From positions 1-6,275 of the forward strand of contig LUCF01000051.1 of assembly GCA_001593845.1 (NCBI GenBank): a stretch of 6,275 bases of DNA. The letters run 5' to 3'. Shown piece by piece: positions 1-5,652 of the stretch. Source of the DNA: Candidatus Bathyarchaeota archaeon B63. Lineage in GTDB: Archaea > Thermoproteota > Bathyarchaeia > Bathyarchaeales > DTEX01. A program made the position numbers and the translations under genes. Below the pieces are notes generated by a model that was not told where the DNA came from, did no database searches, and saw nothing but the letters and a program-made list of their open reading frames with translations. The first letter of the stretch is position 1, and every line of letters starts with the position of its first letter.

Positions 1-133
1 AGAGAAAGCGGATACAGACCACGGAGGCTGATAGCAGAGGTTCTGACTTCTACAAGTCAGCTCCGATGACCCCGAGCGTTCCTCTCGAGGCCCCCATCCC
101 AGCCATCTAATGGCTATAATCTAAAGCCGTTAA
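1..133. other. Left-edge segment without a recognisable gene
   Basis: No gene can be named here. Two plus-strand frames are open from the left edge: one stops at TGA 67-69 (22 visible codons) and one at TAA 108-110 (36 visible codons). Either could be the tail of a gene that starts outside the window, but neither tail matches a family I know. It is not the end of L18, the usual gene upstream of rps5 in archaea. The segment holds a perfect 7-bp hairpin (43-60) and further short pairings, so a structured RNA or the end of a mobile element is also possible. I checked for a tRNA T-loop and for ordered C and D boxes and found neither. Confidence 0.3.
22..65. repeat. Strong hairpin with an outer supporting stem
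   Basis: CTGACTT at 43-49 pairs perfectly with AAGTCAG at 54-60 around the four-base loop CTAC. Just outside, CGGAG at 22-26 can pair with CTCCG at 61-65, which would stack on the inner stem and leave 27-42 as a one-sided bulge. This is seen directly by base complementarity; no folding energy was computed. It could be a terminator or 3'-end structure of an upstream gene, part of a small RNA, or the subterminal hairpin of an IS200/IS605-type element. No run of T follows it. Confidence 0.45.
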
Positions 134-140
134 GTGTTAC

Positions 141-148
141 CTTTAAAG
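141..148 (+). promoter_or_regulatory. TATA-like box for the 174-890 gene
   Basis: CTTTAAAG lies with its centre about 29 bases before the GTG at 174 and about 38 before the ATG at 183. With the usual archaeal spacing of about 26 bases, transcription would begin near 171, so the mRNA would be leaderless for GTG 174 or have a leader of about 11 bases for ATG 183. A second AT-rich site, TATAAT at 115-120, lies further upstream. This is inferred from sequence and spacing only. Confidence 0.4.
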
Positions 149-173
149 CCACCTTCTGCACATAGAGTTTTAG

Positions 174-890
174 GTGCGGAGGATGGTTCTCCCGGCCAAG
201 ATCTTCGAGATAAAGGAGAAAATCGACACTGGAATCATGATTCAGAAGCTAAAGAACTTCCGCGAGGAGGAGCCCTACGAGGCAGAATCAGGCGAGAAGG
301 TAAGCCTGGTCTCAGAAATCTTAGATCTGAGGCTTGAAAGCGGAGTAATCTCAGGGGTCTTCAGCCGCGACTATGTGAGGACAAGATTCTACAAGAGGAA
401 GCTCATCGAGGCGCTTGTCACGGAGGAGGCCCCATTCTGGATCAGACCCTTCGGAGAGAGGCTGTTCCTCATAGTCCTAGCCCCATCCGTCGCACGGGGG
501 GTCAAGAAGCTGCTCACCGGAAACGTCGCGAACACCATCAGCAGGATACTCTTCATCAGGGCTGGGGCTGTCGTCGAGGCGAGGATACCCCACGAGACTC
601 TTCGGGAGCTACATGAGTCTAACCCCCAGGCGACGAAGCTCATATGGTTCGATGAGGTGGACATACCGGGCGTTGAGAAGCTCTGCCTCGCCGGCTCCGA
701 CATAGTGGATACGGAGCTATACCATGAATATCTTAAGCACGGAAAGATCTGGTACGTCGTCTTCGAGGTTCAGAGGCGCGGGCTCGTAGTCGGGATAACG
801 AGGAACTGCGTCGTCACCCTTTTCAGCAGAAGCACAATAGGTGACTTCATAAGGTACATACAGGAGGACATACTGAAGCTCATCCAGTAA
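174..890 (+). CDS. Conserved-looking archaeal protein of unknown function
   Basis: I do not recognise this protein of 238 residues (235 if it starts at ATG 183). It appears soluble: no signal peptide and no hydrophobic segment long enough to cross a membrane. The N-terminal third (residues 1-60) is charged and probably helical. Residues 85-135 alternate hydrophobic strands with basic residues (FWIRPFGERLFLIVLAP, then a lysine/arginine-rich stretch). Residues 155-215 are another strand-rich part with the acidic motif WFDEVDIPG (158-166), followed by a C-terminal helix. An in-frame TAG at 171-173 sets the upstream limit. GTG 174 suits a leaderless mRNA; ATG 183 directly abuts GGAGG (178-182), too close for a normal Shine-Dalgarno site. 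It sits on its own before rps5, separated by 130 bases that contain the next promoter, so it is probably transcribed separately. Codon use matches its neighbours. It is very likely a real gene because the frame is long and its composition is protein-like. Confidence 0.8.
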   Translation: MRRMVLPAKIFEIKEKIDTGIMIQKLKNFREEEPYEAESGEKVSLVSEILDLRLESGVISGVFSRDYVRTRFYKRKLIEALVTEEAPFWIRPFGERLFLIVLAPSVARGVKKLLTGNVANTISRILFIRAGAVVEARIPHETLRELHESNPQATKLIWFDEVDIPGVEKLCLAGSDIVDTELYHEYLKHGKIWYVVFEVQRRGLVVGITRNCVVTLFSRSTIGDFIRYIQEDILKLIQ

Positions 891-928
891 GAAGCGGCAC
901 CGCGGAGTTCTAACGATAAAGCATCACA

Positions 929-936
929 TTTAAATT
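929..936 (+). promoter_or_regulatory. Distal TATA-like element upstream of rps5
   Basis: TTTAAATT is a TATA-like element that would place a start near 958, giving a leader of about 60 bases for rps5. A small inverted repeat, CTTGA 955-959 with TCAAG 965-969, would then lie at the very start of that leader. It is weaker evidence than the proximal element at 977-984; it may be a second promoter or just an AT-rich stretch. Confidence 0.3.
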
Positions 937-976
937 GCCAGTTCACATTCATAGCTTGAAAAAGTCAAGATAAACG

Positions 977-984
977 CTTAAATA
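977..984 (+). promoter_or_regulatory. TATA box for the rps5-rpl30-rpl15 unit
   Basis: CTTAAATA, preceded by a purine-containing stretch that could serve as a BRE, would direct transcription from about 1006 and give a leader of about 14 bases before GTG 1021. There is no clear Shine-Dalgarno motif in that leader, which suits a short or near-leaderless mRNA. A promoter here means rps5 has become the first gene of its transcript instead of an internal gene of the spc operon. Confidence 0.5.
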
Positions 985-1020
985 GGCTGACAAAGCTCTT
1001 AGAAGACCCGTCTAGTCCAG

Positions 1021-1674
1021 GTGAAAAGCTTGAGCAGAGGAAGGGAGACTCAGCGTGCAGAGAGACTCGAGGAGTGGACCCCACGCACAAGGTTAGGCCG
1101 CCTCGTCCTGGAGGGTAAGATATCCTCCCTTGAGGAGGCGTTCGCCGAGGGAATGAAGATCAGGGAGCCTGAGATAGTTGACATGCTCCTCCCGAATCTG
1201 CAGGAGGAGGTTATCCACGTAAGCATAGTCCAGAAGCAGACTGACGCGGGGGAGAAGACGCGGTTCAAGTCCATAGTCGTCGTGGGGAACGGCGATGGAT
1301 ACGTAGGCTTGGGCTCCGGGAAGGCCAATCAGGTCCGCACAGCCATAGAGAAGGCGGCCAGCGACGCCCGGCTCAATATAACGATCATCAGGAGGGGTTG
1401 CGGAAGCTGGGAATGCGGATGCGGCCAGCCGCACTCGCTTCCATTCGAGACCGTCGGGAAGTCAGGCTCAGTCACAATCCGGGTGATCCCGGGTCCCAGA
1501 GGATTAGGGATTGTGGCAAGCGAGATCGCGAAGGTCATCCTTAGGCTTGCGGGGATAAGGGACTGCTGGACCAGGAGCTACGGCCAGACCAGGACTGTGC
1601 CCTCCTTCGCCTACGCCGTCTTCGATGCCCTTAAGAAGACCTACGAGATCGTCACCCCCTCGGATTGGGCGTGA
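1021..1674 (+). CDS. rps5: Small-subunit ribosomal protein S5 (uS5), archaeal type
   Basis: This is a component of the 30S subunit, bound near the mRNA entry side and important for decoding fidelity. The 217-residue length suits archaeal uS5, which is longer than the bacterial form. The N-terminal double-stranded-RNA-binding-like domain covers about residues 60-125 and includes GNGDGYVGLGSGKA (89-102). It is followed by the cysteine-rich archaeal segment RRGCGSWECGCGQPH (124-138), with Cys127, 132 and 134, and by the C-terminal domain with PGPRGLGIV (158-166) and the glycine/threonine-rich GQTRTVPSF (188-196). The start chosen is GTG 1021; TTG 1030 is an alternative that would remove three residues, and the first 18 residues are in any case a variable extension. 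It overlaps or nearly abuts rpl30, so the two are translationally linked. The usual upstream partner rpl18 is missing. Confidence 0.97.
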   Translation: MKSLSRGRETQRAERLEEWTPRTRLGRLVLEGKISSLEEAFAEGMKIREPEIVDMLLPNLQEEVIHVSIVQKQTDAGEKTRFKSIVVVGNGDGYVGLGSGKANQVRTAIEKAASDARLNITIIRRGCGSWECGCGQPHSLPFETVGKSGSVTIRVIPGPRGLGIVASEIAKVILRLAGIRDCWTRSYGQTRTVPSFAYAVFDALKKTYEIVTPSDWA

Positions 1675-1679
1675 GAAGA

Positions 1680-2159
1680 ATGGGTATGGGTCAAAAGTGC
1701 TTAGTCGTCGTCAGGATCAGGGGGACAGTGAACGTGAGGAGGGATGTCGAGGACACGCTTAGGATGCTCAATCTAGTACGCAACTGCCACGCCACACTCG
1801 TGGATGACCGCCCATCTTATCTGGGAATGCTCAGGAGGGCCCAGAGCATCTTGACGTGGGGCGAGGCATCGAAGGAGACTATCGCACTCCTCCTAAAGAG
1901 GAGAGGCAGGACCGTTGGTAATAAGAGGCTCACTGATGATTATGTTAAGAAGCTAGGCTTTGACTCCTTAGACGCCCTCGCCGAGGCGTTATATGACCTG
2001 AAGGTTAGATTAAAGGATCTCCCCGGGGTCAAGCCGGTCTTCCGCCTCCACCCGCCGAGGAAGGGATACAAGGGCTCGATAAAGAAGAGTTACCATGCGG
2101 GAGGGGAGGCGGGGTATCGAGGCGAAGCGATCAACGATCTAATTCGCAGAATGCTATAG
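1680..2159 (+). CDS. rpl30: Large-subunit ribosomal protein L30 (uL30), archaeal type
   Basis: This 50S subunit protein has 159 residues, the length of archaeal/eukaryotic uL30 (the bacterial form is only about 60). The conserved L30 fold is at residues 5-62: CLVVVRIRGTVNVRRDVEDT, then LRMLNLVRNCHATLVD and the YLGMLRRAQ helix. Residues 63-125 are the archaeal extension, ending with LPGVKPVFRLHPPRKGY (114-130), a typical family motif. The tail is basic. The frame is open upstream to TTG 1665 and GTG 1671; GTG 1671 overlaps the rps5 stop as GTGA. I prefer ATG 1680 because GTGAG at 1671-1675 makes a Shine-Dalgarno-like match four bases before it; ATG 1686 is also possible. It lies between rps5 and rpl15 in the normal spc order. 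Confidence 0.95.
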   Translation: MGMGQKCLVVVRIRGTVNVRRDVEDTLRMLNLVRNCHATLVDDRPSYLGMLRRAQSILTWGEASKETIALLLKRRGRTVGNKRLTDDYVKKLGFDSLDALAEALYDLKVRLKDLPGVKPVFRLHPPRKGYKGSIKKSYHAGGEAGYRGEAINDLIRRML

Positions 2160-2165
2160 ACATTA

Positions 2166-2173
2166 GGGGGGAG
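2166..2173 (+). promoter_or_regulatory. Strong ribosome binding site of rpl15
   Basis: GGGGGGAG is the clearest Shine-Dalgarno sequence in the window. Its spacing is 2 bases to ATG 2176 and 5 bases to ATG 2179, which favours the second ATG as the start in use. Confidence 0.65.
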
Positions 2174-2175
2174 AC

Positions 2176-2601
2176 ATGATGCCGCATAAGCTTAGGAAGA
2201 TCAGGAAGAAGCGCGGGTCGAGAACGCAGGGGTATGGGCGGGTGGGGCAGCATAGGAAGGGCGGAAGCAAGGGAGAGAGAAAGGCGGGTAGGCATAAGCA
2301 TCTGTGGAGTTATGTTCATAGGCATGAGCCGGACTACTTCAAGAAGAAAAGGCTGAAGTCCCTAAGGGACAAGTCGGAGGTCAAGGTCATAAACCTCAAG
2401 GAACTGGAGGAGATCGCCCTTCAGAAGGCGGCGGGCAAGAGGGGGAAGATAACCGTGGACCTCGAGGCGATGGGATACGTTAAACTCTTAGGGTCGGGGA
2501 AGATATCGATGCCCCTCTCAGTTAAGGTTCCCATGTGGTCTAAGGCCGCCAGAGAAAAGATTGAGGCTGCGGGCGGAGAAATTTTAATTAATCACGCCTA
2601 A
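2176..2601 (+). CDS. rpl15: Large-subunit ribosomal protein L15 (uL15), archaeal type
   Basis: This 50S assembly and structural protein has 141 residues, a usual archaeal length. The N-terminal 60 residues form the basic, glycine-rich tail that threads into 23S rRNA, with the motif GSRTQGYGRVGQHRKGGSKG (14-33) and HRHEPDYFKKKR (48-59). The globular C-terminal domain has VINLKELEEI (71-80), GYVKLLGSGKI (100-110) and the final AAREKIEAAGGEI (124-136). Two ATG codons stand side by side at 2176 and 2179. The strong Shine-Dalgarno run GGGGGGAG at 2166-2173 is better spaced for 2179 (5 bases), so the true protein may begin MPHKLR and be one residue shorter. It follows rpl30 by 16 bases and ends the ribosomal part of this block; a new promoter precedes secY. 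Confidence 0.97.
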   Translation: MMPHKLRKIRKKRGSRTQGYGRVGQHRKGGSKGERKAGRHKHLWSYVHRHEPDYFKKKRLKSLRDKSEVKVINLKELEEIALQKAAGKRGKITVDLEAMGYVKLLGSGKISMPLSVKVPMWSKAAREKIEAAGGEILINHA

Positions 2602-2635
2602 GAAACGTTAGCCTAGACCGGGAGCCTAGAAAGAA

Positions 2636-2643
2636 TTTAAATC
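2636..2643 (+). promoter_or_regulatory. TATA box for secY
   Basis: TTTAAATC, preceded by the purine stretch AAAGAA (2630-2635), would start transcription near 2666. This gives a leader of about 14 bases carrying AGGGGA at 2668-2673, six bases before the TTG start at 2680. The 78-base gap after rpl15 and this element suggest that secY, the EMC3-like gene and the kinase gene form a unit that can be expressed separately from the ribosomal genes. Confidence 0.5.
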
Positions 2644-2679
2644 AGATCGGAACAAAGAAAGGCCTAAAGGGGAAAAATC

Positions 2680-4113
2680 TTGGCTGGGAGATTCCTCAGG
2701 GCATTCGAGCCACTCATTAGGATAATGCCTGAGGTCAGAAGCCCCGAGAGGAGGGTTAGATTCAACGAGAGGCTTTTTTGGACGGGAATCGCCCTCGTGA
2801 TCTTCCTAGTCATGAGCGAGGTTCCCCTCTACGGTCTAGGTGGAGCTGGAGGAGACAGCCTAGCCTACTACCGGGTGATCTTCGCCTCAGCGCAGGGAAC
2901 ACTCATGGAGCTCGGGATAGGTCCAATCGTGACGGCTGGGCTTATACTCCAGATGATCGCCGGATCTAACCTAATAGAGGTTGACTTCTCGAATCCTGAT
3001 GACCGCTCACTCTTCACCGGCGCAAGCAAGGTCCTATCCATAATCCTAACGGCCTTTCAAGCCTCAGCCTACATAATAAGCGGGCTCTTCGGCAACTTGA
3101 ATTTCGTCCAGTCCCTAATCATCTTCGTCCAGCTCTTAGCCGCGGGGATGATACTGATGCTCCTAGACGAGATGATCCAGAAGGGATGGGGGATCGGAAG
3201 CGGGATAAGCCTCTTCATCCTCGCAGGCGTCGCCCGGCAGATCATGCTCAGCTGCTTCTCGGTCATCCCTGTAGGTGGAGGACAAGAGCCGGTTAGGGCC
3301 TACGGGATAATATCAGCCCTTATTCAGAGCATCATCTCTAAGGGGAGCATTGATTCACCCTTAATCCTAAGCCAGATGGGCTATCCCAGCATAGTTGGCC
3401 TCATGACGACGATAGGGGTCTTCCTCTTCGTCATATACGCACAGGGGATAAGGGTTGAGCTCCCAATCGCCCACGCCCGCTTCAGGGGATTCAGGGGAAA
3501 GTACCCCATAAGCCTCCTCTACGTCTCAAATCTGCCCGTGATATTCGCTTCCGCCCTCTTCGGAAACATCTACATGTGGTCCCAGCTGCTCTGGAACAAC
3601 TACAAGGACAGCGCTTGGGCACCATACATAGGGCTCCTCGGCAGATTCTCATACCAGGAGAGGAGGCTCGTACCCGTCGGAGGCCTCGCATATTACGTTA
3701 CTTCTCCGACACGCGGCTTCGTGGATATCATCAACGAACCCATCAGATACTTGGTTTATGCTGGCTTCCTAATCTTCTTCTGCGTCGTCTTCTCGGCCAT
3801 ATGGCTTGAGGTAGGAGGCTTAGACCCAAAGACCGTTGCGAAGCAGCTCGTCGACTCGGGAATGCAGATCCCGGGATTCAGGAGGTCGGAGAGGCCGATA
3901 GAGGCGATTTTGAGGAGGTACATACCAGTCGTCACGATATTAGGCGGGTTGGTGGTGGGGCTCCTCGCGGTGGTCGCGGACTTCTTCGGAGCCTTCGGCA
4001 CCGGCACGGGAATCCTGCTCTCAGTAAGCATAGTTTATCAATACTACCAGCAACTAATGAAAGAACGCATAGAGGAGATTTACCCAGGCCTAAGGAGGTT
4101 CCTAGGAGGATAA
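2680..4113 (+). CDS. secY: Preprotein translocase subunit SecY
   Basis: This is the channel-forming subunit of the Sec61/SecYEG translocon in the cytoplasmic membrane, which moves unfolded secretory proteins out and lets membrane segments exit sideways. It has 477 residues, usual for archaeal SecY, with about ten hydrophobic segments. The N-terminal amphipathic region PEVRSPERRVRFNERLFW (17-34) leads into segment 1 (35-53). The plug-side and segment 2 region has ELGIGPIVTAGLILQM (77-92). GWGIGSGISLFI (169-180) is a family hallmark. The basic cytosolic loop that contacts ribosomes has RFRGFRGKYPI (267-277), and a later loop has GGLAYYVTSPTR (334-345). The C-terminal part has GTGTGILLSVSIVYQYY (440-456) and a charged tail. 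The start is TTG 2680, supported by AGGGGA at 2668-2673. The EMC3-like gene follows after 7 bases; adk, often next in archaea, is absent. Confidence 0.98.
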   Translation: MAGRFLRAFEPLIRIMPEVRSPERRVRFNERLFWTGIALVIFLVMSEVPLYGLGGAGGDSLAYYRVIFASAQGTLMELGIGPIVTAGLILQMIAGSNLIEVDFSNPDDRSLFTGASKVLSIILTAFQASAYIISGLFGNLNFVQSLIIFVQLLAAGMILMLLDEMIQKGWGIGSGISLFILAGVARQIMLSCFSVIPVGGGQEPVRAYGIISALIQSIISKGSIDSPLILSQMGYPSIVGLMTTIGVFLFVIYAQGIRVELPIAHARFRGFRGKYPISLLYVSNLPVIFASALFGNIYMWSQLLWNNYKDSAWAPYIGLLGRFSYQERRLVPVGGLAYYVTSPTRGFVDIINEPIRYLVYAGFLIFFCVVFSAIWLEVGGLDPKTVAKQLVDSGMQIPGFRRSERPIEAILRRYIPVVTILGGLVVGLLAVVADFFGAFGTGTGILLSVSIVYQYYQQLMKERIEEIYPGLRRFLGG

Positions 4114-4120
4114 CTGGGGA

Positions 4121-4612
4121 ATGATAGACTCTGTCTTCTTCTACTCCATGATCGTCTTCTCGGTCTCCCTCATCTGGGCCTTCCTATCGATATGGATCAG
4201 GCAGAGATTCATAGGCCAGAAACAGTTTACGCAGTGGCAGGCGGGGATAGATGAATGGAACAAGGAAAAGAGAAGAGCCGAGGTGATAGGCGACAAGAAG
4301 ATGCTTGCGAGGCTGAAGAGACGGGAAAAGAGGATCATGCAGATCCAGTCTAAGCTCTTCAAGAGGCAGACGGCCGCCATCTTCTTAAATATGGGGATAT
4401 TCCTAGGCATATGGCAGATCCTAATCTTCTATTTTGGGAACAAGCCTGTGGCGTACCTCCCCTTCTCGATTCCGCTTCTAACCGGTCCTCCCCCCAACCC
4501 CCTGAACTTCTTCTACTGGTATGGCGTATGCTCATTCCTCTCGATGACCATCGCCTCTAAAGTCCTAGGGGTCCCCATGGGGATGACCAGCAAACCCCAA
4601 AGGAAACAATAG
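4121..4612 (+). CDS. EMC3/TMCO1-family (DUF106) membrane protein insertase
   Basis: This is an archaeal relative of eukaryotic EMC3 and TMCO1, members of the Oxa1/YidC/Get1 insertase superfamily that help place membrane proteins in the bilayer. It has 163 residues with the family layout: a first membrane segment at about 6-28, a long charged, probably coiled-coil cytosolic segment at 33-80 (Lys/Arg/Glu-rich, with MLARLKRREKRIMQIQSK), then segments at about 86-105 and 128-150 separated by a proline-rich loop (PLLTGPPPNPLNFFYW). The positively charged cytosolic coil fits ribosome or nascent-chain contact, as proposed for the family. The start is ATG 4121, with GGAGG at 4105-4109 inside the secY end (11-base spacing); GGGGA 4116-4120 directly touches the start. 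Tight coupling to secY is common in archaea and suggests joint work at the translocon. Confidence 0.93.
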   Translation: MIDSVFFYSMIVFSVSLIWAFLSIWIRQRFIGQKQFTQWQAGIDEWNKEKRRAEVIGDKKMLARLKRREKRIMQIQSKLFKRQTAAIFLNMGIFLGIWQILIFYFGNKPVAYLPFSIPLLTGPPPNPLNFFYWYGVCSFLSMTIASKVLGVPMGMTSKPQRKQ

Positions 4613-4625
4613 AGGGAAAGCCGAG

Positions 4626-5237
4626 ATGCATGCCGGCGCGGCCGCGGAGAAGGGGAGAAGGCCGGTCATCTGCATCTGTGGGATGGCGGGTTCTGGGAAG
4701 AGCACAGTATCCCGGAGAATAGCCCGGCACTATGGCCTAAGGTACTGTTCAGGGGGAGAAGCATTAAAGGCAGTCGCGGCTGAGATGGGTTACAGAGTCA
4801 CGGGGGAGGGCTGGTGGGAGACGGAGGAAGGCATACGGTTTCTCGAGGAGAGGTTAAGGGACCCCGAGATCGATCGGAGGGTCGACCAGAAGCAGCTCGA
4901 ATGGGCAGAGGAGGGCGGAATCGTCTTCGACAGCTGGGCGATGCCTTGGCTGCTTAAGGGAGGATTCAAAGTCTGGCTGGAGGCCTCGGAGGATGTTAGG
5001 GCCAAGCGCATAGCTGAAAGGGACGGATTAACCATACAGGATGCCTTGAGGTTTCTGAGAGAGAAGGAATCCAGGACGAGAAGGATCTACGAGAGGCTCT
5101 ACGGTTTCAGATTAGGCGAGGACCTTTCGCCCTTCCACCTAATAGTAGATGTAAATCTCCTCAATAGAGATGAGGTCTTCGAGGCCTTACGAATGGTCAT
5201 AGACCGCGTCGTCTTACGCCCGGGCATCCGAAGCTGA
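4626..5237 (+). CDS. cmk: Cytidylate-kinase-family nucleoside monophosphate kinase
   Basis: This cytosolic P-loop enzyme is expected to transfer phosphate from ATP to CMP/dCMP in pyrimidine nucleotide recycling. It has 203 residues, slightly longer than archaeal Cmk because of a 12-residue leader. The Walker A motif is GMAGSGKST (19-27). The family signature DPEIDRRVDQKQ (79-90) matches archaeal Cmk, as do KVWLEA (115-120), RAKRIAERDG (125-134) and the arginine-rich lid REKESRTRRIYERLYG (145-160). The motifs that hold the monophosphate differ: where archaeal Cmk has an IFR-type segment there is GGEALK (43-48), and where it has EGRLAGW there is FDSWAMPW (101-108), so the binding arginines are not where expected. 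Specificity for CMP is therefore not certain. ATG 4626 follows the EMC3-like gene by 13 bases with GAGGGA (4612-4617) upstream. The kinase in this position agrees with the usual archaeal order, although L34e and adk are missing. Confidence 0.82.
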   Translation: MHAGAAAEKGRRPVICICGMAGSGKSTVSRRIARHYGLRYCSGGEALKAVAAEMGYRVTGEGWWETEEGIRFLEERLRDPEIDRRVDQKQLEWAEEGGIVFDSWAMPWLLKGGFKVWLEASEDVRAKRIAERDGLTIQDALRFLREKESRTRRIYERLYGFRLGEDLSPFHLIVDVNLLNRDEVFEALRMVIDRVVLRPGIRS

Positions 5238-5278
5238 ACCCTTAATCGTGATTAAGAAGTAAATAGCCGCTTCGGATG
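5225..5278. repeat. Nested inverted repeat over the kinase stop codon, possible terminator
   Basis: CATCCGAAGC at 5225-5234 is the exact reverse complement of GCTTCGGATG at 5269-5278, a perfect 10-bp outer stem. Inside it, CTTAATC (5241-5247) and GATTAAG (5250-5256) form a second 7-bp near-palindrome. The left outer arm encodes the last residues of the kinase, and the TGA lies just inside it. It could be a 3'-end or termination structure or a protein-binding palindrome. There is no clear T-run as in standard archaeal terminators, only TTCGTCCTTTCCC at 5280-5292. Confidence 0.55.
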
Positions 5279-5342
5279 ATTCGTCCTTTCCCATTCAGTC
5301 ACCGAGAACCCTTCGTAGCTGGATACACAAAAAATAAAGTTT

Positions 5343-5350
5343 CTTATATC
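5343..5350 (+). promoter_or_regulatory. TATA box for a leaderless winged-helix mRNA
   Basis: CTTATATC has its centre about 25 bases before ATG 5371, the normal archaeal distance from TATA box to transcription start. Transcription would begin at or within a base or two of the ATG. There is no Shine-Dalgarno motif before the ATG, which agrees with a leaderless mRNA. An A-rich stretch just upstream (5328-5338) could include the BRE. Confidence 0.6.
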
Positions 5351-5370
5351 TATCGTAAATACAGATTCAC

Positions 5371-5649
5371 ATGACGAGGAAAAGATCTCACATAGAGATT
5401 TATCTTGACGTCCTAAAGGCGGTTAAGTCCGGCACGCATAAACCGACAAATATAATGTACAAGTGTAACCTAGCGTGGAAACCCTTCAAGCAGATTCTGG
5501 ATTCCCTCGTCGATAACGAACTTCTAGAGATAAACAGGATAGGGAAGAGAAGGACCTACCAGCTCACCCAGAAGGGGAATGAGGCTCTGAGATATTTTGA
5601 GGCCGCCAGGTCCCTCCTCGTGGCGCTCAGGTCAAACAATCAGAAATGA
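5371..5649 (+). CDS. Small winged helix-turn-helix transcription regulator
   Basis: This 92-residue DNA-binding protein resembles the stand-alone winged-helix domains (HTH_45 type, related to Sso10a) common in Thermoproteota archaea. Helix 1 is at about 6-19 (SHIEIYLDVLKAVK). GTHKPTNIMYKCNLAWKPFKQ (21-41) spans helix 2, the turn and the start of the recognition helix, which runs on as QILDSLVDNELLE (41-53). The wing is INRIGKRRTYQLT (54-66), with its basic tip at 58-61, and a C-terminal helix (68-86) is likely used for dimerisation. The N-terminal TRKR and the basic wing fit DNA contact. ATG 5371 is chosen because the TATA box is 25 bases upstream. It is a single gene between the kinase unit and a converging peptidase gene, so its targets cannot be deduced from context. 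The family assignment is from pattern recognition; the exact subfamily is unsure. Confidence 0.85.
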   Translation: MTRKRSHIEIYLDVLKAVKSGTHKPTNIMYKCNLAWKPFKQILDSLVDNELLEINRIGKRRTYQLTQKGNEALRYFEAARSLLVALRSNNQK

Positions 5650-5652
5650 TGC

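Noticed and set aside
22..110. tRNA or box C/D RNA
   Set aside because: No T-loop consensus or cloverleaf could be formed; the GATGA at 65-69 resembles a C box, but the CTGA copies are upstream of it, in the wrong order.
389..703. Minus-strand open frame of 104 codons inside the 174-890 gene
   Set aside because: It is fully contained in a longer frame with better composition, is serine/arginine-rich in the manner of antisense shadows, and lacks a promoter or ribosome binding site.
1093..1434. Minus-strand open frame of 113 codons inside rps5
   Set aside because: It lies wholly opposite the clearly conserved rps5 frame, has no start context, and its product has no protein-like motif; it is a shadow of the real gene.
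2680..2682. Possible later ATG start for SecY instead of TTG
   Set aside because: The first in-frame ATG would remove part of the conserved N-terminal amphipathic region, and the Shine-Dalgarno site AGGGGA is correctly spaced for TTG 2680.
4790..5035. Minus-strand open frame inside the kinase gene
   Set aside because: It is opposite conserved kinase motifs and is serine-rich without recognisable features.
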